Assembly: GCF_026341855.1 (NCBI RefSeq)
Contig: NZ_JAPENW010000001.1
Coordinates: 5,447,001 to 5,511,000, forward strand
Source of the DNA: Streptomyces sp. NBC_00568
GTDB taxonomy: Bacteria > Actinomycetota > Actinomycetes > Streptomycetales > Streptomycetaceae
Direction: 5' to 3'
DNA: 64,000 nucleotides
Shown piece by piece: positions 8,268-16,987 of this stretch. Every line of letters begins with the position of its first letter. Positions within the stretch are counted from its first letter, which is position 1. A program made the translations under genes and the position numbers. The notes under the pieces were generated by a model. That model was not told the DNA's origin. It saw only the letters and a program-made list of their open reading frames with translations, and made no database searches.

Positions 8268-9787
8268 GGGCGACGCCAGCTCCGTCCGTCTCGCTCGAGC
8301 ATTTCGTCGGCCTCGACGGGACCCCAGGTGCCCGAGGCGTACTGCGCGGGCTTGCCGTGCTTGTCCCAGTACCGCTCGATCGGGTCGAGGATCTTCCAGG
8401 ACAGCTCGACCTCCTCGGTGCGCGGGAAGAGGTTCGAGTCACCGAGCAGCACGTCGAGGATCAGACGCTCGTACGCCTCCGGGCTGGACTCGGTGAAGGA
8501 CTCGCCGTAGGCGAAGTCCATCGAGACGTCCCGGATCTCCATGGAGGTGCCGGGCACCTTGGAGCCGAAGCGGACCGTGACGCCCTCGTCGGGCTGGACG
8601 CGGAAGACGATCGCGTTCTGGCCCAGCTCCTCCGTCGCCGTGTGGTCGAAGGGGGAGTGCGGGGCGCGCTGGAAGACGACCGCGATCTCGGTGACGCGGC
8701 GGCCCAGACGCTTGCCGGTGCGCAGGTAGAACGGGACTCCCGCCCAGCGGCGGTTGTCCACCTCCACCTTGATCGCGGCGAAGGTGTCCGTCTTCGACTT
8801 GGGGTCGATGCCGTCTTCCTGGAGGTAGCCGACGACCTTCTCGCCGCCCTGCCACCCCTCCGCGTACTGGCCGCGGACCGTGCTCTTGCCCAGGTCCTTC
8901 GGCAGCCTGGTCGCGCCGAGCACCTTGGTCTTCTCCGCGGCGAGCGCGTCCGCGTCGAAGGACGAGGGCTCCTCCATGGCGGTCAGCGCCATCAGCTGGA
9001 GCAGGTGGTTCTGGATGACGTCACGGGCGGCGCCGATGCCGTCGTAGTAGCCGGCCCGGCCGCCGATGCCGATGTCCTCGGCCATGGTGATCTGCACGTG
9101 GTCGACGAAGGACCGGTTCCAGATCGGCTCGAACATCGTGTTGGCGAAGCGCAGGGCCAGGATGTTCTGGACCGTCTCCTTGCCCAGGTAGTGGTCGATG
9201 CGGAAGACCTGATCCGGGGCGAAGACCTCGTGGACGATCGCGTTGAGATCCTCGGCGGACTCGAGGTCGTGGCCGAAGGGCTTCTCGATGACCGCGCGGC
9301 GCCAGGAGCCGTTCGACTGGTCGGCCAGCTTGTGCTTCTTCAGCTGCTGGATGACCACCGGGAACGCGGACGGCGGCACGGACAGGTAGAAGGCGAAGTT
9401 GCCGCCCGTGCCCTGGGCCTTGTCCAGCTCGTCGATGGTGGAGCGCAGCCGCTCGAAGGAGTCGTCGTCGTCGAAGGTGCCCTGGACGAAGCGCATGCCC
9501 TGGACGAGCTGCTGCCAGACCTCCTCGCGGAAGGGGGTGCGGGCATGCTCCTTGACCGCGTCGTGGACCTCCTGGGCGAAGTCCTCGTGGGCCCACTCGC
9601 GACGGGCGAAGCCGACGAGCGAGAAGCCCGGCGGCAGCAACCCCCGGTTGGCGAGGTCGTACACGGCGGGCATCAGCTTTTTGCGTGACAAATCGCCCGT
9701 GACGCCGAAGATGACCAGGCCCGACGGCCCCGCGATACGCGGGAGCCGTCGGTCTGCGGGGTCACGCAGCGGGTTGCTGCTCGACAA
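8264..9787 (-). CDS. zwf: Glucose-6-phosphate 1-dehydrogenase
   Basis: A 507-residue enzyme oxidising glucose 6-phosphate to the lactone with NADP. The nucleotide-binding motif FGVTGDLSRKKL is near residue 28, the substrate segment RIDHYLGKE near 196, and VIEKPFGHDLESA precedes it. The start is TTG at 9787, chosen because the family N-terminus MSSSNPLRDP begins there and GGAGGG lies 8 bases upstream, inside the end of tal; only 4 bases separate the two genes. OpcA, encoded next, is its assembly partner. Translation probably depends on passage of ribosomes from tal. Confidence 0.96.
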   Translation of the reverse strand: MSSSNPLRDPADRRLPRIAGPSGLVIFGVTGDLSRKKLMPAVYDLANRGLLPPGFSLVGFARREWAHEDFAQEVHDAVKEHARTPFREEVWQQLVQGMRFVQGTFDDDDSFERLRSTIDELDKAQGTGGNFAFYLSVPPSAFPVVIQQLKKHKLADQSNGSWRRAVIEKPFGHDLESAEDLNAIVHEVFAPDQVFRIDHYLGKETVQNILALRFANTMFEPIWNRSFVDHVQITMAEDIGIGGRAGYYDGIGAARDVIQNHLLQLMALTAMEEPSSFDADALAAEKTKVLGATRLPKDLGKSTVRGQYAEGWQGGEKVVGYLQEDGIDPKSKTDTFAAIKVEVDNRRWAGVPFYLRTGKRLGRRVTEIAVVFQRAPHSPFDHTATEELGQNAIVFRVQPDEGVTVRFGSKVPGTSMEIRDVSMDFAYGESFTESSPEAYERLILDVLLGDSNLFPRTEEVELSWKILDPIERYWDKHGKPAQYASGTWGPVEADEMLERDGRSWRRP

Positions 9788-9791
9788 GATT

Positions 9792-10910
9792 TCAGCCCTC
9801 CGAAGGGGCGAGGCGCTGAAGCTCCGCCTCGGTCGACTTGAGCAGGTCGTTCCAGGAGGACTCGAACTTGTCGACGCCCTCGTCCTCGAGGAGCTGGACC
9901 ACGTCGTCGTAGGCGATCCCGAGCTTCTCGACGGCGTCGAGCTCGGCGCGGGACTGCTCGTACGTGCCGGCGATGGTGTTACCGGTGATCTGCCCGTGGT
10001 CCTCGGTGGCCTCGAGCGTGGCCTCCGGCATGGTGTTCACGGTGTTCGGCGCGACCAGCTCGTCGACGTACAGGGTGTCCTTGTACGCCGGGTCCTTGAC
10101 GCCGGTCGAGGCCCACAGCGGACGCTGCTTGTTGGCCTGCGCCCGGTCGAGGGCGGCCCAGCGGTCGGAGGAGAAGACCTCCTCGTACGCCTCGTAGGCG
10201 AGCCGGGCGTTGGCGAGGCCCGCCTTGCCGCGGGCGGCCTTGGCCTCGGGGGTGCCGAGCGCGTCGAGCCGCTTGTCGATCTCGGTGTCCACGCGGGACA
10301 CGAAGAAGGACGCCACGGAGTGGATCTTCGAGAGGTCCAGGCCGCGTTCCTTGGCCTTCTCCAGGCCCGCGAGGAAGGCGTCCATCACCTCGCGGTAGCG
10401 CGCGAGCGAGAAGATCAGCGTGACGTTGACGCTGATGCCGAGGCCGATGACCTCGGTGATCGCCGGCAGACCCGCCTTGGTGGCCGGGATCTTGATCAGG
10501 GTGTTCGGGCGGTCCACCAGCCACGCCAGCTGCTTGGCCTCGGCGATGGTCGCCGTGGTGTTGTGCGCCAGGCGCGGGTCGACCTCGATCGAGACCCGGC
10601 CGTCCTGGCCGCCGGTCGCGTCGAAGACGGGGCGCAGGATGTCGGCGGCGTCGCGGACGTCCGCCGTGGTGATCATGCGGATGGCCTCTTCGACCGTGAC
10701 CTTGCGGGCGGCGAGTTCGGAGACCTGCTGCTCGTAACCGTCTCCGCTGCTGATCGCCTTCTGGAAGATCGACGGGTTGGTGGTGACGCCCACGACGTGC
10801 TGCTGGTCGATCACTTCGGCGAGGTTGCCGGACGTGATCCGCTTGCGCGACAGGTCGTCCAGCCAGATCGCGACGCCTTCCTCGGAGAGGCGCTTGAGTG
10901 CGTCTGTCAT
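9792..10910 (-). CDS. tal: Transaldolase
   Basis: A 372-residue transaldolase exchanging three-carbon units between sedoheptulose 7-phosphate and glyceraldehyde 3-phosphate. The Schiff-base lysine is in LIKIPATKAGLPAI; GVTTNPSIFQKAI near the N-terminus is the other signature. AGGAGAT stands 7 bases before ATG 10910. It lies 35 bases after tkt and 4 before zwf, so tkt-tal-zwf-opcA-pgl behave as one operon covering both branches of the pathway. Confidence 0.96.
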   Translation of the reverse strand: MTDALKRLSEEGVAIWLDDLSRKRITSGNLAEVIDQQHVVGVTTNPSIFQKAISSGDGYEQQVSELAARKVTVEEAIRMITTADVRDAADILRPVFDATGGQDGRVSIEVDPRLAHNTTATIAEAKQLAWLVDRPNTLIKIPATKAGLPAITEVIGLGISVNVTLIFSLARYREVMDAFLAGLEKAKERGLDLSKIHSVASFFVSRVDTEIDKRLDALGTPEAKAARGKAGLANARLAYEAYEEVFSSDRWAALDRAQANKQRPLWASTGVKDPAYKDTLYVDELVAPNTVNTMPEATLEATEDHGQITGNTIAGTYEQSRAELDAVEKLGIAYDDVVQLLEDEGVDKFESSWNDLLKSTEAELQRLAPSEG

Positions 10911-10945
10911 GGAAATTCCATCTCCTACGTGTCGTATGTTCAGCG

Positions 10946-13033
10946 TCAGCTCTGGGCTGCGGCGATCGATTCCCGGGCGGCGTCGGCGACGTTCTCGGCA
11001 GTGAAACCGAATTCGGCGAACAGCGTCTTGGCGTCCGCGGAAGCGCCGAAGTGCTCCAGCGAAACAATGCGTCCGGCGTCCCCGACGAATCGGTGCCAGG
11101 TGAGACCGATTCCCGCCTCGACCGAGACGCGGGCCTTCACCGACGGCGGCAGGACGCTGTCCCGGTACCCCTGGTCCTGCTCGTCGAACCACTCCACGCA
11201 CGGCATGGACACGACCCGTGTGGGGATGCCCGCGGCCTGGAGCTGCTCGCGCGCCTCGACGGCCACGTGCACCTCGGAGCCGGTGCCGATGAGGATGACC
11301 TCGGGCGAGCCGCCCTCGGCCTCGAACAGCACGTAACCGCCCTTGGCGGCGTCCTCGTTCGACTCGTACGTCGGCACGCCCTGGCGGGTCAGCGCGAGAC
11401 CGTGCGGGGCACCCTTGCCGAACACCTTGGTGTACCGCTTGAGGATCTCGCGCCAGGCGATCGCCGTCTCGTTGGCGTCCGCGGGACGGACGACGTTGAG
11501 GCCGGGGATGGCGCGCAGCGAGGCGAGGTGCTCGACCGGCTGGTGCGTCGGACCGTCCTCGCCGAGGCCGACCGAGTCGTGCGTCCAGACGTAGGTCACC
11601 GGCAGGTGCATCAGGGCCGACAGGCGGACCGAGTTGCGCATGTAGTCGGAGAACACCAGGAAGGTGCCGCCGTAGACGCGGGTGTTGCCGTGCAGCGTGA
11701 TGCCGTTCATCTCCGCGGCCATGGAGTGCTCGCGGATGCCGAAGTGGATCGTGCGGCCGTACGGGTCCGCCTCCGGCAGCGGGTTGTCCGCCGGGAGGAA
11801 GGAGCTGTTCTTGTCGATGGTGGTGTTGTTCGAGCCGGCCAGGTCGGCGGAGCCGCCCCACAGCTCGGGGATGACCGCGCCGAGGGCCTGCAGCACCTTG
11901 CCGGACGCGGCACGGGTGGCGACACCCTTGCCCGCCTCGAAGACCGGGAGCTTCTCCTCCCAGCCGGCCGGCAGCTCGGTCGCGGCGATGCGGTCGTACT
12001 CGGCGGCGCGCTCCGGGTTGGCGGTGCGCCAGGCGGCGTACCCCTTCTCCCACTCGGCCTTGGCCTGGGCACCCCGGTCCAGGGCCTGGCGGGTGTGGGC
12101 CAGCACCTCGGCGGCGACGTCGAAGGACTTCTCCGGGTCGAAGCCGAGGACGCGCTTGGTGGCCGCGACCTCGTCGTCGCCGAGCGCCGAGCCGTGCGCG
12201 GCCTCGGTGTTCTGCGCGTTCGGGGCGGGCCAGGCGATGATCGAGCGCATCGCGATGAACGACGGCTTGTCCGTCACCTTCTTCGCGGCCTCGATGGCGT
12301 TGCAGATGGCGTGCGGGTCGAGGTCGCCGTCCGGCTTCGGGGCGATGCGCTGCACATGCCAGCCGTAGGCCTCGTAGCGCTTGGCCGTGTCCTCGGAGAC
12401 CGCGGTCTCGGTGTCGCCCTCGATCGAGATGTGGTTGTCGTCCCACAGCAGGACCAGGTTGCCGAGCTTCTGGTGCCCGGCCATGGAGGAGGCCTCCGCG
12501 GAGATGCCCTCCTGGAGACAGCCGTCACCGGCGATCGCGTAGATGAAGTGGTCGAACGGGGACTCGCCCTGCGGCGCGTCCGGGTCGAACAGGCCACGCT
12601 CGTAGCGGGCGGCCATCGCCATGCCCACCGCGTTGGCGACACCCTGGCCGAGCGGACCGGTCGTGGTCTCCACGCCGGGGGTGTGACCGTACTCGGGGTG
12701 ACCGGGGGTCCTGCTGCCCCAGGTCCGGAAGGACTCCAGGTCCGCCAGCTCCAGGCCGAACCCGGCCAGGTAGAGCTGGGTGTAGAGGGTCAGGGACGAG
12801 TGGCCGGCGGACAGCACGAAGCGGTCGCGTCCAACCCAGTCGGTGTCCGCCGGGTCGTGCCGCATCACCTTCTGGAAGAGGGTGTAGGCGGCGGGCGCCA
12901 GGCTCATGGCCGTACCGGGATGGCCGTTGCCGACCTTCTGTACGGCATCGGCGGCCAGGACGCGGGCGGTGTCGACGGCCCGCTGGTCCAACTCGGTCCA
13001 CTCGAGGTCTGTTGTGGTCGGCTTGGTGCTCAC
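10946..13033 (-). CDS. tkt: Transketolase
   Basis: A 695-residue thiamine-diphosphate enzyme moving two-carbon ketol units. The cofactor motif runs from GDGCLQEGISAEA to the conserved Asn-containing LLWDDN; GHPGTAMSLAP and HDSVGLGEDGPTHQPVEHL are further family landmarks. The start is GTG 13033 (MSTKPTTTDLEW). It is the first gene of the minus-strand pentose phosphate operon and diverges from ctaB, leaving a 340-bp shared upstream region. Confidence 0.96.
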   Translation of the reverse strand: MSTKPTTTDLEWTELDQRAVDTARVLAADAVQKVGNGHPGTAMSLAPAAYTLFQKVMRHDPADTDWVGRDRFVLSAGHSSLTLYTQLYLAGFGLELADLESFRTWGSRTPGHPEYGHTPGVETTTGPLGQGVANAVGMAMAARYERGLFDPDAPQGESPFDHFIYAIAGDGCLQEGISAEASSMAGHQKLGNLVLLWDDNHISIEGDTETAVSEDTAKRYEAYGWHVQRIAPKPDGDLDPHAICNAIEAAKKVTDKPSFIAMRSIIAWPAPNAQNTEAAHGSALGDDEVAATKRVLGFDPEKSFDVAAEVLAHTRQALDRGAQAKAEWEKGYAAWRTANPERAAEYDRIAATELPAGWEEKLPVFEAGKGVATRAASGKVLQALGAVIPELWGGSADLAGSNNTTIDKNSSFLPADNPLPEADPYGRTIHFGIREHSMAAEMNGITLHGNTRVYGGTFLVFSDYMRNSVRLSALMHLPVTYVWTHDSVGLGEDGPTHQPVEHLASLRAIPGLNVVRPADANETAIAWREILKRYTKVFGKGAPHGLALTRQGVPTYESNEDAAKGGYVLFEAEGGSPEVILIGTGSEVHVAVEAREQLQAAGIPTRVVSMPCVEWFDEQDQGYRDSVLPPSVKARVSVEAGIGLTWHRFVGDAGRIVSLEHFGASADAKTLFAEFGFTAENVADAARESIAAAQS

Positions 13034-13373
13034 CCTGGGTCAGGGCTCCTCTCCACATGTCACACATGTCGAATTGCCGGTGCACTGGGCGCCCCGGCCG
13101 TTGTCGAGCCTACCCCCGTAAGTACGTGCGTTTTTTCGAGTCATTCCAGACTGCCGGGACTCGTCGGGATCCGCCTCCCGACTGGGACGTTCCGTGTTCG
13201 ACACGTGAATACGGAGCCGCTCGTCCGAGTGCTCAATCGAGTGGCGACCGGCTCTTCCAGCGGCGCCGCTCAACACGAGCCCACCCCCGCGAATGCCGGG
13301 GTCTGGGCAACGTCTACAGTGGCGTGGTACGCGCGAGCCTTTACGGGGAGTTCACACCCGGAGGCTTGCTGGG
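13034..13373. other. Divergent promoter region between tkt and ctaB
   Basis: No gene is seen in these 340 bases. On the minus strand TAGGCT (13107-13112) is a good -10 for tkt; on the plus strand TACAGT (13315-13320) is a good -10 for ctaB. Neither has a clear -35. No strong operator dyad was found. Confidence 0.4.
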
Positions 13374-14342
13374 ATGTCTCTGTCAGGGGTGTGCGTGACG
13401 GCCGTCGAATCCCGTCCAGCCGGTGTGCTCGGGACGAGCAGCAGCCGGGGCCAGCGGCCATTCGGGGCCCGTGTCAAGGCGTTCGTGGCGCTGACCAAGC
13501 CGCGGATCATCGAACTGCTGCTGATCACCACCGTTCCGGTGATGTTCCTTGCCGAGCAGGGCGTGCCCGACCTGACGCTGGTCCTCCTCACCTGCCTCGG
13601 CGGGTATCTGTCCGCGGGCGGCGCCAACGCGCTGAACATGTACATCGACCGCGACATCGACGCCCTCATGGAGCGCACCTCGCAGCGCCCGCTGGTCACC
13701 GGCATGGTCAGCCCCCGTGAGTGCCTGGCCTTCGGTATCGCCCTGGCCGTCGTGTCGACCCTGCTGTTCGGTCTCGCCGTCAACTGGCTGTCCGCCTGGC
13801 TGTCGCTCGGAGCGCTCCTCTTCTACGTCGTCGTCTACACGATGATCCTCAAGCGCCGTACGTCGCAGAACATCGTGTGGGGCGGCATCGCCGGCTGTCT
13901 GCCCGTGCTCATCGGCTGGTCGTCGGTCACGAACTCCATGTCGTGGGCGCCGGTCATCCTCTTCCTCGTCATGTTCTTCTGGACGCCGCCGCACTACTGG
14001 CCGCTGTCCATGAAGGTGAGGGACGACTACGCGCGCGTGGGCGTGCCGATGCTGCCGGTCGTCGCGAGCAACAAGGTGGTCGCCCGCCAGATCGTCATCT
14101 ACAGCTGGGTGATGGTCGCGGTCTCGCTGCTGCTCACCCCGCTCGGCTACACGGGTTGGTTCTACACCGTGGTCGCGCTCGGCGCGGGCGGGTTCTGGCT
14201 GTGGGAGGCGCACGGCCTGCAGAACCGTGCCAAGTCCGAGGCGACGGGCGGCAAGCTCAAGGAGATGCGGCTGTTCCACTGGTCGATCACCTATGTGTCG
14301 ATCCTCTTCGTGGCCGTCGCGGTGGACCCCTTCCTCCGTTAG
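13374..14342 (+). CDS. ctaB: Protoheme IX farnesyltransferase (heme O synthase)
   Basis: A 322-residue integral membrane prenyltransferase that adds farnesyl to heme B, making heme O for cytochrome c oxidase. It belongs to the UbiA family: NALNMYIDRDID carries the NxxxDxxxD metal/diphosphate site, LTKPRIIELLLIT opens helix 1, and FFWTPPHYWPLSM is typical of CtaB. About eight to nine hydrophobic segments are visible. ATG 13374 has GGAGG 9 bases upstream; GTG codons at 13389 and 13395 are alternatives that remove only a few residues. ctaA, which acts next, is at 16962-17969 on the other strand. Confidence 0.95.
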   Translation: MSLSGVCVTAVESRPAGVLGTSSSRGQRPFGARVKAFVALTKPRIIELLLITTVPVMFLAEQGVPDLTLVLLTCLGGYLSAGGANALNMYIDRDIDALMERTSQRPLVTGMVSPRECLAFGIALAVVSTLLFGLAVNWLSAWLSLGALLFYVVVYTMILKRRTSQNIVWGGIAGCLPVLIGWSSVTNSMSWAPVILFLVMFFWTPPHYWPLSMKVRDDYARVGVPMLPVVASNKVVARQIVIYSWVMVAVSLLLTPLGYTGWFYTVVALGAGGFWLWEAHGLQNRAKSEATGGKLKEMRLFHWSITYVSILFVAVAVDPFLR

Positions 14343-14385
14343 ACACGGCTTGCCGCTGGGTGGTGGGGGTGCCCGCTGCCCGAGC

Positions 14386-14423
14386 GGGGCCGAGAGCCCC
14401 GGGGAGCGTGGTCAAAGCCACGC
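14386..14423 (+). terminator. Double hairpin after ctaB
   Basis: Two adjacent hairpins, GGGGC/GCCCC (14386-14400) and GCGTGG/CCACGC (14406-14423), follow ctaB without a T run, as is common for Streptomyces terminators. Confidence 0.5.
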
Positions 14424-14469
14424 ACCCCTCCCGTCGCCGATTGATCTACCCGTCGGTAGCATCCTGGCC

Positions 14470-14826
14470 ATGGCAGACACCCAGCAGAACGACGAGACCC
14501 CCGGCGCCGTCCAGGACCCCAAGGCCGAGCGCGCCGCAGCCAAGCTCGCCCAGCGGATCGCCGCCTTCTCCAAGGCGCACGGCGGGGCCGAGGCGCAGGT
14601 CGCCTACATCGGGCAGCGCGGCGCCCGCATCGTGCTCGTCGGCGAGGACGGCGGCTGGGGCGACATCGTGGCGGACAGCTACGAGATCGCCGAGAGCGCT
14701 GTGACGAAGGCCGGGATCACCGTTCACGAGGCGTTCGACGGTGAGTTCGCGGCCAAGGTGAAGACGGGCCCGTACGAGTGGAAGCGCATGGCGGGCATCC
14801 AGGTCGGAGGACCCTCGAACGGCTGA
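14470..14826 (+). CDS. Conserved small protein of unknown function
   Basis: A 118-residue soluble acidic-basic protein starting MADTQQNDETPGAVQD. The N-terminal 40 residues are polar and probably disordered; the remainder (AQVAYIGQRGARIVLVGEDG, DIVADSYEIAESAV, YEWKRMAGIQVGG) looks like a small alpha/beta domain. No catalytic motif is seen. TAGCAT at 14457-14462 lies 7 bases before the ATG and there is no Shine-Dalgarno sequence, so the message may be leaderless. The function is unknown to me; the gene is usually found beside ctaB in Streptomyces. Confidence 0.8.
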   Translation: MADTQQNDETPGAVQDPKAERAAAKLAQRIAAFSKAHGGAEAQVAYIGQRGARIVLVGEDGGWGDIVADSYEIAESAVTKAGITVHEAFDGEFAAKVKTGPYEWKRMAGIQVGGPSNG

Positions 14827-14970
14827 CGCTCTCCGGCGCGCGACGGGTCACCCGTCGCACGGACGGCCGACAATCATCGGCTGTTCGCACGGGGTGTGCG
14901 GGACCAACACCTGACACCCGGCTCAACCGTTAGGACCTGAAAAGGAACGGTCCAGTCGCGGGGAGTCCGG

Positions 14971-16077
14971 ATGATCGAAACGCCGTCCCTGGTGGACCAG
15001 TACTGCCACGGCGTACTGCGGACGGAGCTGGGCCTCGGCACGTTCGAGGCCCACCTCGCCAGAACCGAGGGGCCCCCGGCCCCCGGCACCACCTTCTTCG
15101 ACACCCAGACCGGGTTCGCCGTACGACGCTGGTGTCCTCCCCTGCTCGGGCTCGAACCGCACTGCACGCCCGCCCGCTATCTGGCCCGGCGCCGCGAACT
15201 CGGCGTACTGGAATCGGGCCGCCGACTGCTGCGCGGCAGCGGCATCACCACGTATCTCGTCGACACCGGACTGCCCGGCGACCTGACCGGGCCGGACGAG
15301 ATGGCCTCCACGGGAGCCGCCGGGGCCCACGAGATCGTCCGTCTGGAACTGCTCGCCGAACAGGTCGCCGACACCTCCGGAACGGTCGAGTCCTTTCTCG
15401 CCAATCTCGCCGAGTCCGTCCACGGGGCCGCCGCGACCGCCGTGGCCTTCACCTCCGTGGCGGGCGCGCGGCACGGCCTGGCACTGGCGCCCGCACCGCC
15501 GGGGCCGGGGGAGGTACGGGGCGCGGCGGGCCGCTGGCTGGCGGGCCGCCGGGTGGGCGGCACCCTCACCGACCCCGTTCTGCTCCGCCATCTGCTGTGG
15601 ATCGCCGTCGCGTCCGGCCTGCCCCTCCAGCTGCACGCCGGACTCGGCGAGCCCGGCCTGCGCATCGACCGCACCGACCCCGTCCTGTTCACCGACTTCG
15701 CCCGCGCCACGGCCGGCCTCGGCACCGACCTGGTCCTCCTGCACGGCTACCCGTACCACCGGCACGCGGCCCACCTCGCCGGAGTGTTCCCGCACGTGTA
15801 CGCCGACCTGGGCGCCGCCCTCGTCCGCACCGGCGCGCGGGCGGCGGCCGTCCTCGCCGAGATCCTGGAACTGGCCCCCTTCGGCAAGCTCCTCTTCTCC
15901 AGCGGAGCACATGGCCTGCCCGAACTCCATGTGATCGGAGCACGCCTCTTCCGCGAGGCGCTCGCACGGGTGCTCGGCAACTGGGTCGCTGAAGGGGCGT
16001 GGTCGCTGGCCGACGCGCAGCGGGTCGCGGCTCTGATCGCGGCGGGGAACGCGCGGCGGGTGTACGCGCTGGAGTGA
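14971..16077 (+). CDS. Amidohydrolase family protein
   Basis: A 368-residue protein resembling the amidohydrolase 2/FluG-type TIM barrels. Candidate metal-site residues are His in DQYCHG near residue 12, His in LQLHAGLGEPG near 222, and the His-rich HGYPYHRHAAHLAG near 255, followed by YADLGAAL and LLFSSGAHGLPE, the place of the catalytic Asp/Ser region. The last 50 residues (NARRVYALE at the end) match the usual C-terminal helix in which the enzyme NARRLY motif occurs. GGGGAG precedes ATG 14971. Substrate unknown; a carboxylic acid or amide hydrolase or decarboxylase is possible. Confidence 0.8.
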   Translation: MIETPSLVDQYCHGVLRTELGLGTFEAHLARTEGPPAPGTTFFDTQTGFAVRRWCPPLLGLEPHCTPARYLARRRELGVLESGRRLLRGSGITTYLVDTGLPGDLTGPDEMASTGAAGAHEIVRLELLAEQVADTSGTVESFLANLAESVHGAAATAVAFTSVAGARHGLALAPAPPGPGEVRGAAGRWLAGRRVGGTLTDPVLLRHLLWIAVASGLPLQLHAGLGEPGLRIDRTDPVLFTDFARATAGLGTDLVLLHGYPYHRHAAHLAGVFPHVYADLGAALVRTGARAAAVLAEILELAPFGKLLFSSGAHGLPELHVIGARLFREALARVLGNWVAEGAWSLADAQRVAALIAAGNARRVYALE

Positions 16078-16172
16078 GGCGACGGCCCTCGGTGGGCGCC
16101 CTGGCGGGCGTGGTCGCGGGAACCGCCGCGTGCCCCCTTCACCGGAGTGCCGGGCGGCTACAGACTGTGCGG

Positions 16173-16937
16173 ATGACCGACGAAGCCACCGCCCGGTTGC
16201 TCGACCGTTTCGTCGCCGAGCTGCGCGCCCTCGACCCGGTCGCCGTGTGGGCCCATGGGTCGCTGGCCGGCGGCGACTACCAGGAGGGACGCAGCGATCT
16301 CGACCTGATCGCCGTGCTGGACGACCCCCTCCGGCTCGGCACCGTACGCGAACTGGTCCGGCTGCACCGGCGGCTGCGTGCCGACGAGCCGCTGGCCGGG
16401 CAGCTGCACTGCAGCTATCCGACGCCCGGGACGGCGGCCGACGCCGGGACGTCGTACATCACCTGGGCCCACAACGGTCTGATGCGCCGGCCGGTCACCC
16501 CGGTCACCCGCCGTGAGCTGCACGCCTTCGGACGCGTCCTGCACGGCGGACCGCCGGCGGACCTGCTGCCGCCGGTCCCGGACCCCGAGCTGCGCGCCTT
16601 CGTCGTCCGGGACCAGAAGGAGTTCTGGCGCCCCGCGGTGGACAAGGCCGCGCTGTGGACACGGGACGTGTGGGTCTGCCTGGGCACGATCACCTTCGCG
16701 CGGGCGACGGTGACGCTGCGGGACGGGCGGCTGATCTCCAAGGGAGAGGCCCTCGACCTGCTCCCCGGGCTCGGGGCGCCGGTGGAGGTGGTCGACGACA
16801 TCAGGGAACGGCGCTACGGGAATCCCGCGCCGCCGACACCGGGGTGGGCGCACCGCAGGGGCGAGCTGACCAGGAACTTCCTCGGTCCCGCGATCGACGG
16901 CCTGGTGACCGCCCACGCGGGGGCCACGCGCGCGTGA
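16173..16937 (+). CDS. Nucleotidyltransferase-domain protein, aminoglycoside adenylyltransferase-like
   Basis: A 254-residue protein with the polymerase-beta nucleotidyltransferase motif AHGSLAGG...RSDLDLIAVL near residues 27-50, giving the GS and two Asp residues of the catalytic site. The C-terminal half, with FWRPAVDKAALWTRDVWVCLGTI, resembles the helical DUF4111 part of streptomycin/spectinomycin adenylyltransferases, though the family is used for other substrates too. ATG 16173 was chosen because the upstream in-frame sequence belongs to the end of the amidohydrolase gene. Its 3' end converges on ctaA across a short duplicated sequence. Resistance activity is not shown by the sequence. 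Confidence 0.8.
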   Translation: MTDEATARLLDRFVAELRALDPVAVWAHGSLAGGDYQEGRSDLDLIAVLDDPLRLGTVRELVRLHRRLRADEPLAGQLHCSYPTPGTAADAGTSYITWAHNGLMRRPVTPVTRRELHAFGRVLHGGPPADLLPPVPDPELRAFVVRDQKEFWRPAVDKAALWTRDVWVCLGTITFARATVTLRDGRLISKGEALDLLPGLGAPVEVVDDIRERRYGNPAPPTPGWAHRRGELTRNFLGPAIDGLVTAHAGATRA

Positions 16938-16987
16938 GCGCCGATTCCGCCGATTCGGGGGCTACGCGCGGGTGAGCGCCGATTGCG
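16919..16987. repeat. Imperfect 38-bp tandem duplication at convergent gene ends
   Basis: A 31-base segment at 16919-16949 recurs at 16957-16987 with three mismatches (offset 38). Copy 1 contains the stop of the nucleotidyltransferase gene and copy 2 the stop of ctaA, so both proteins end in similar codons read in opposite directions. Confidence 0.7.
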
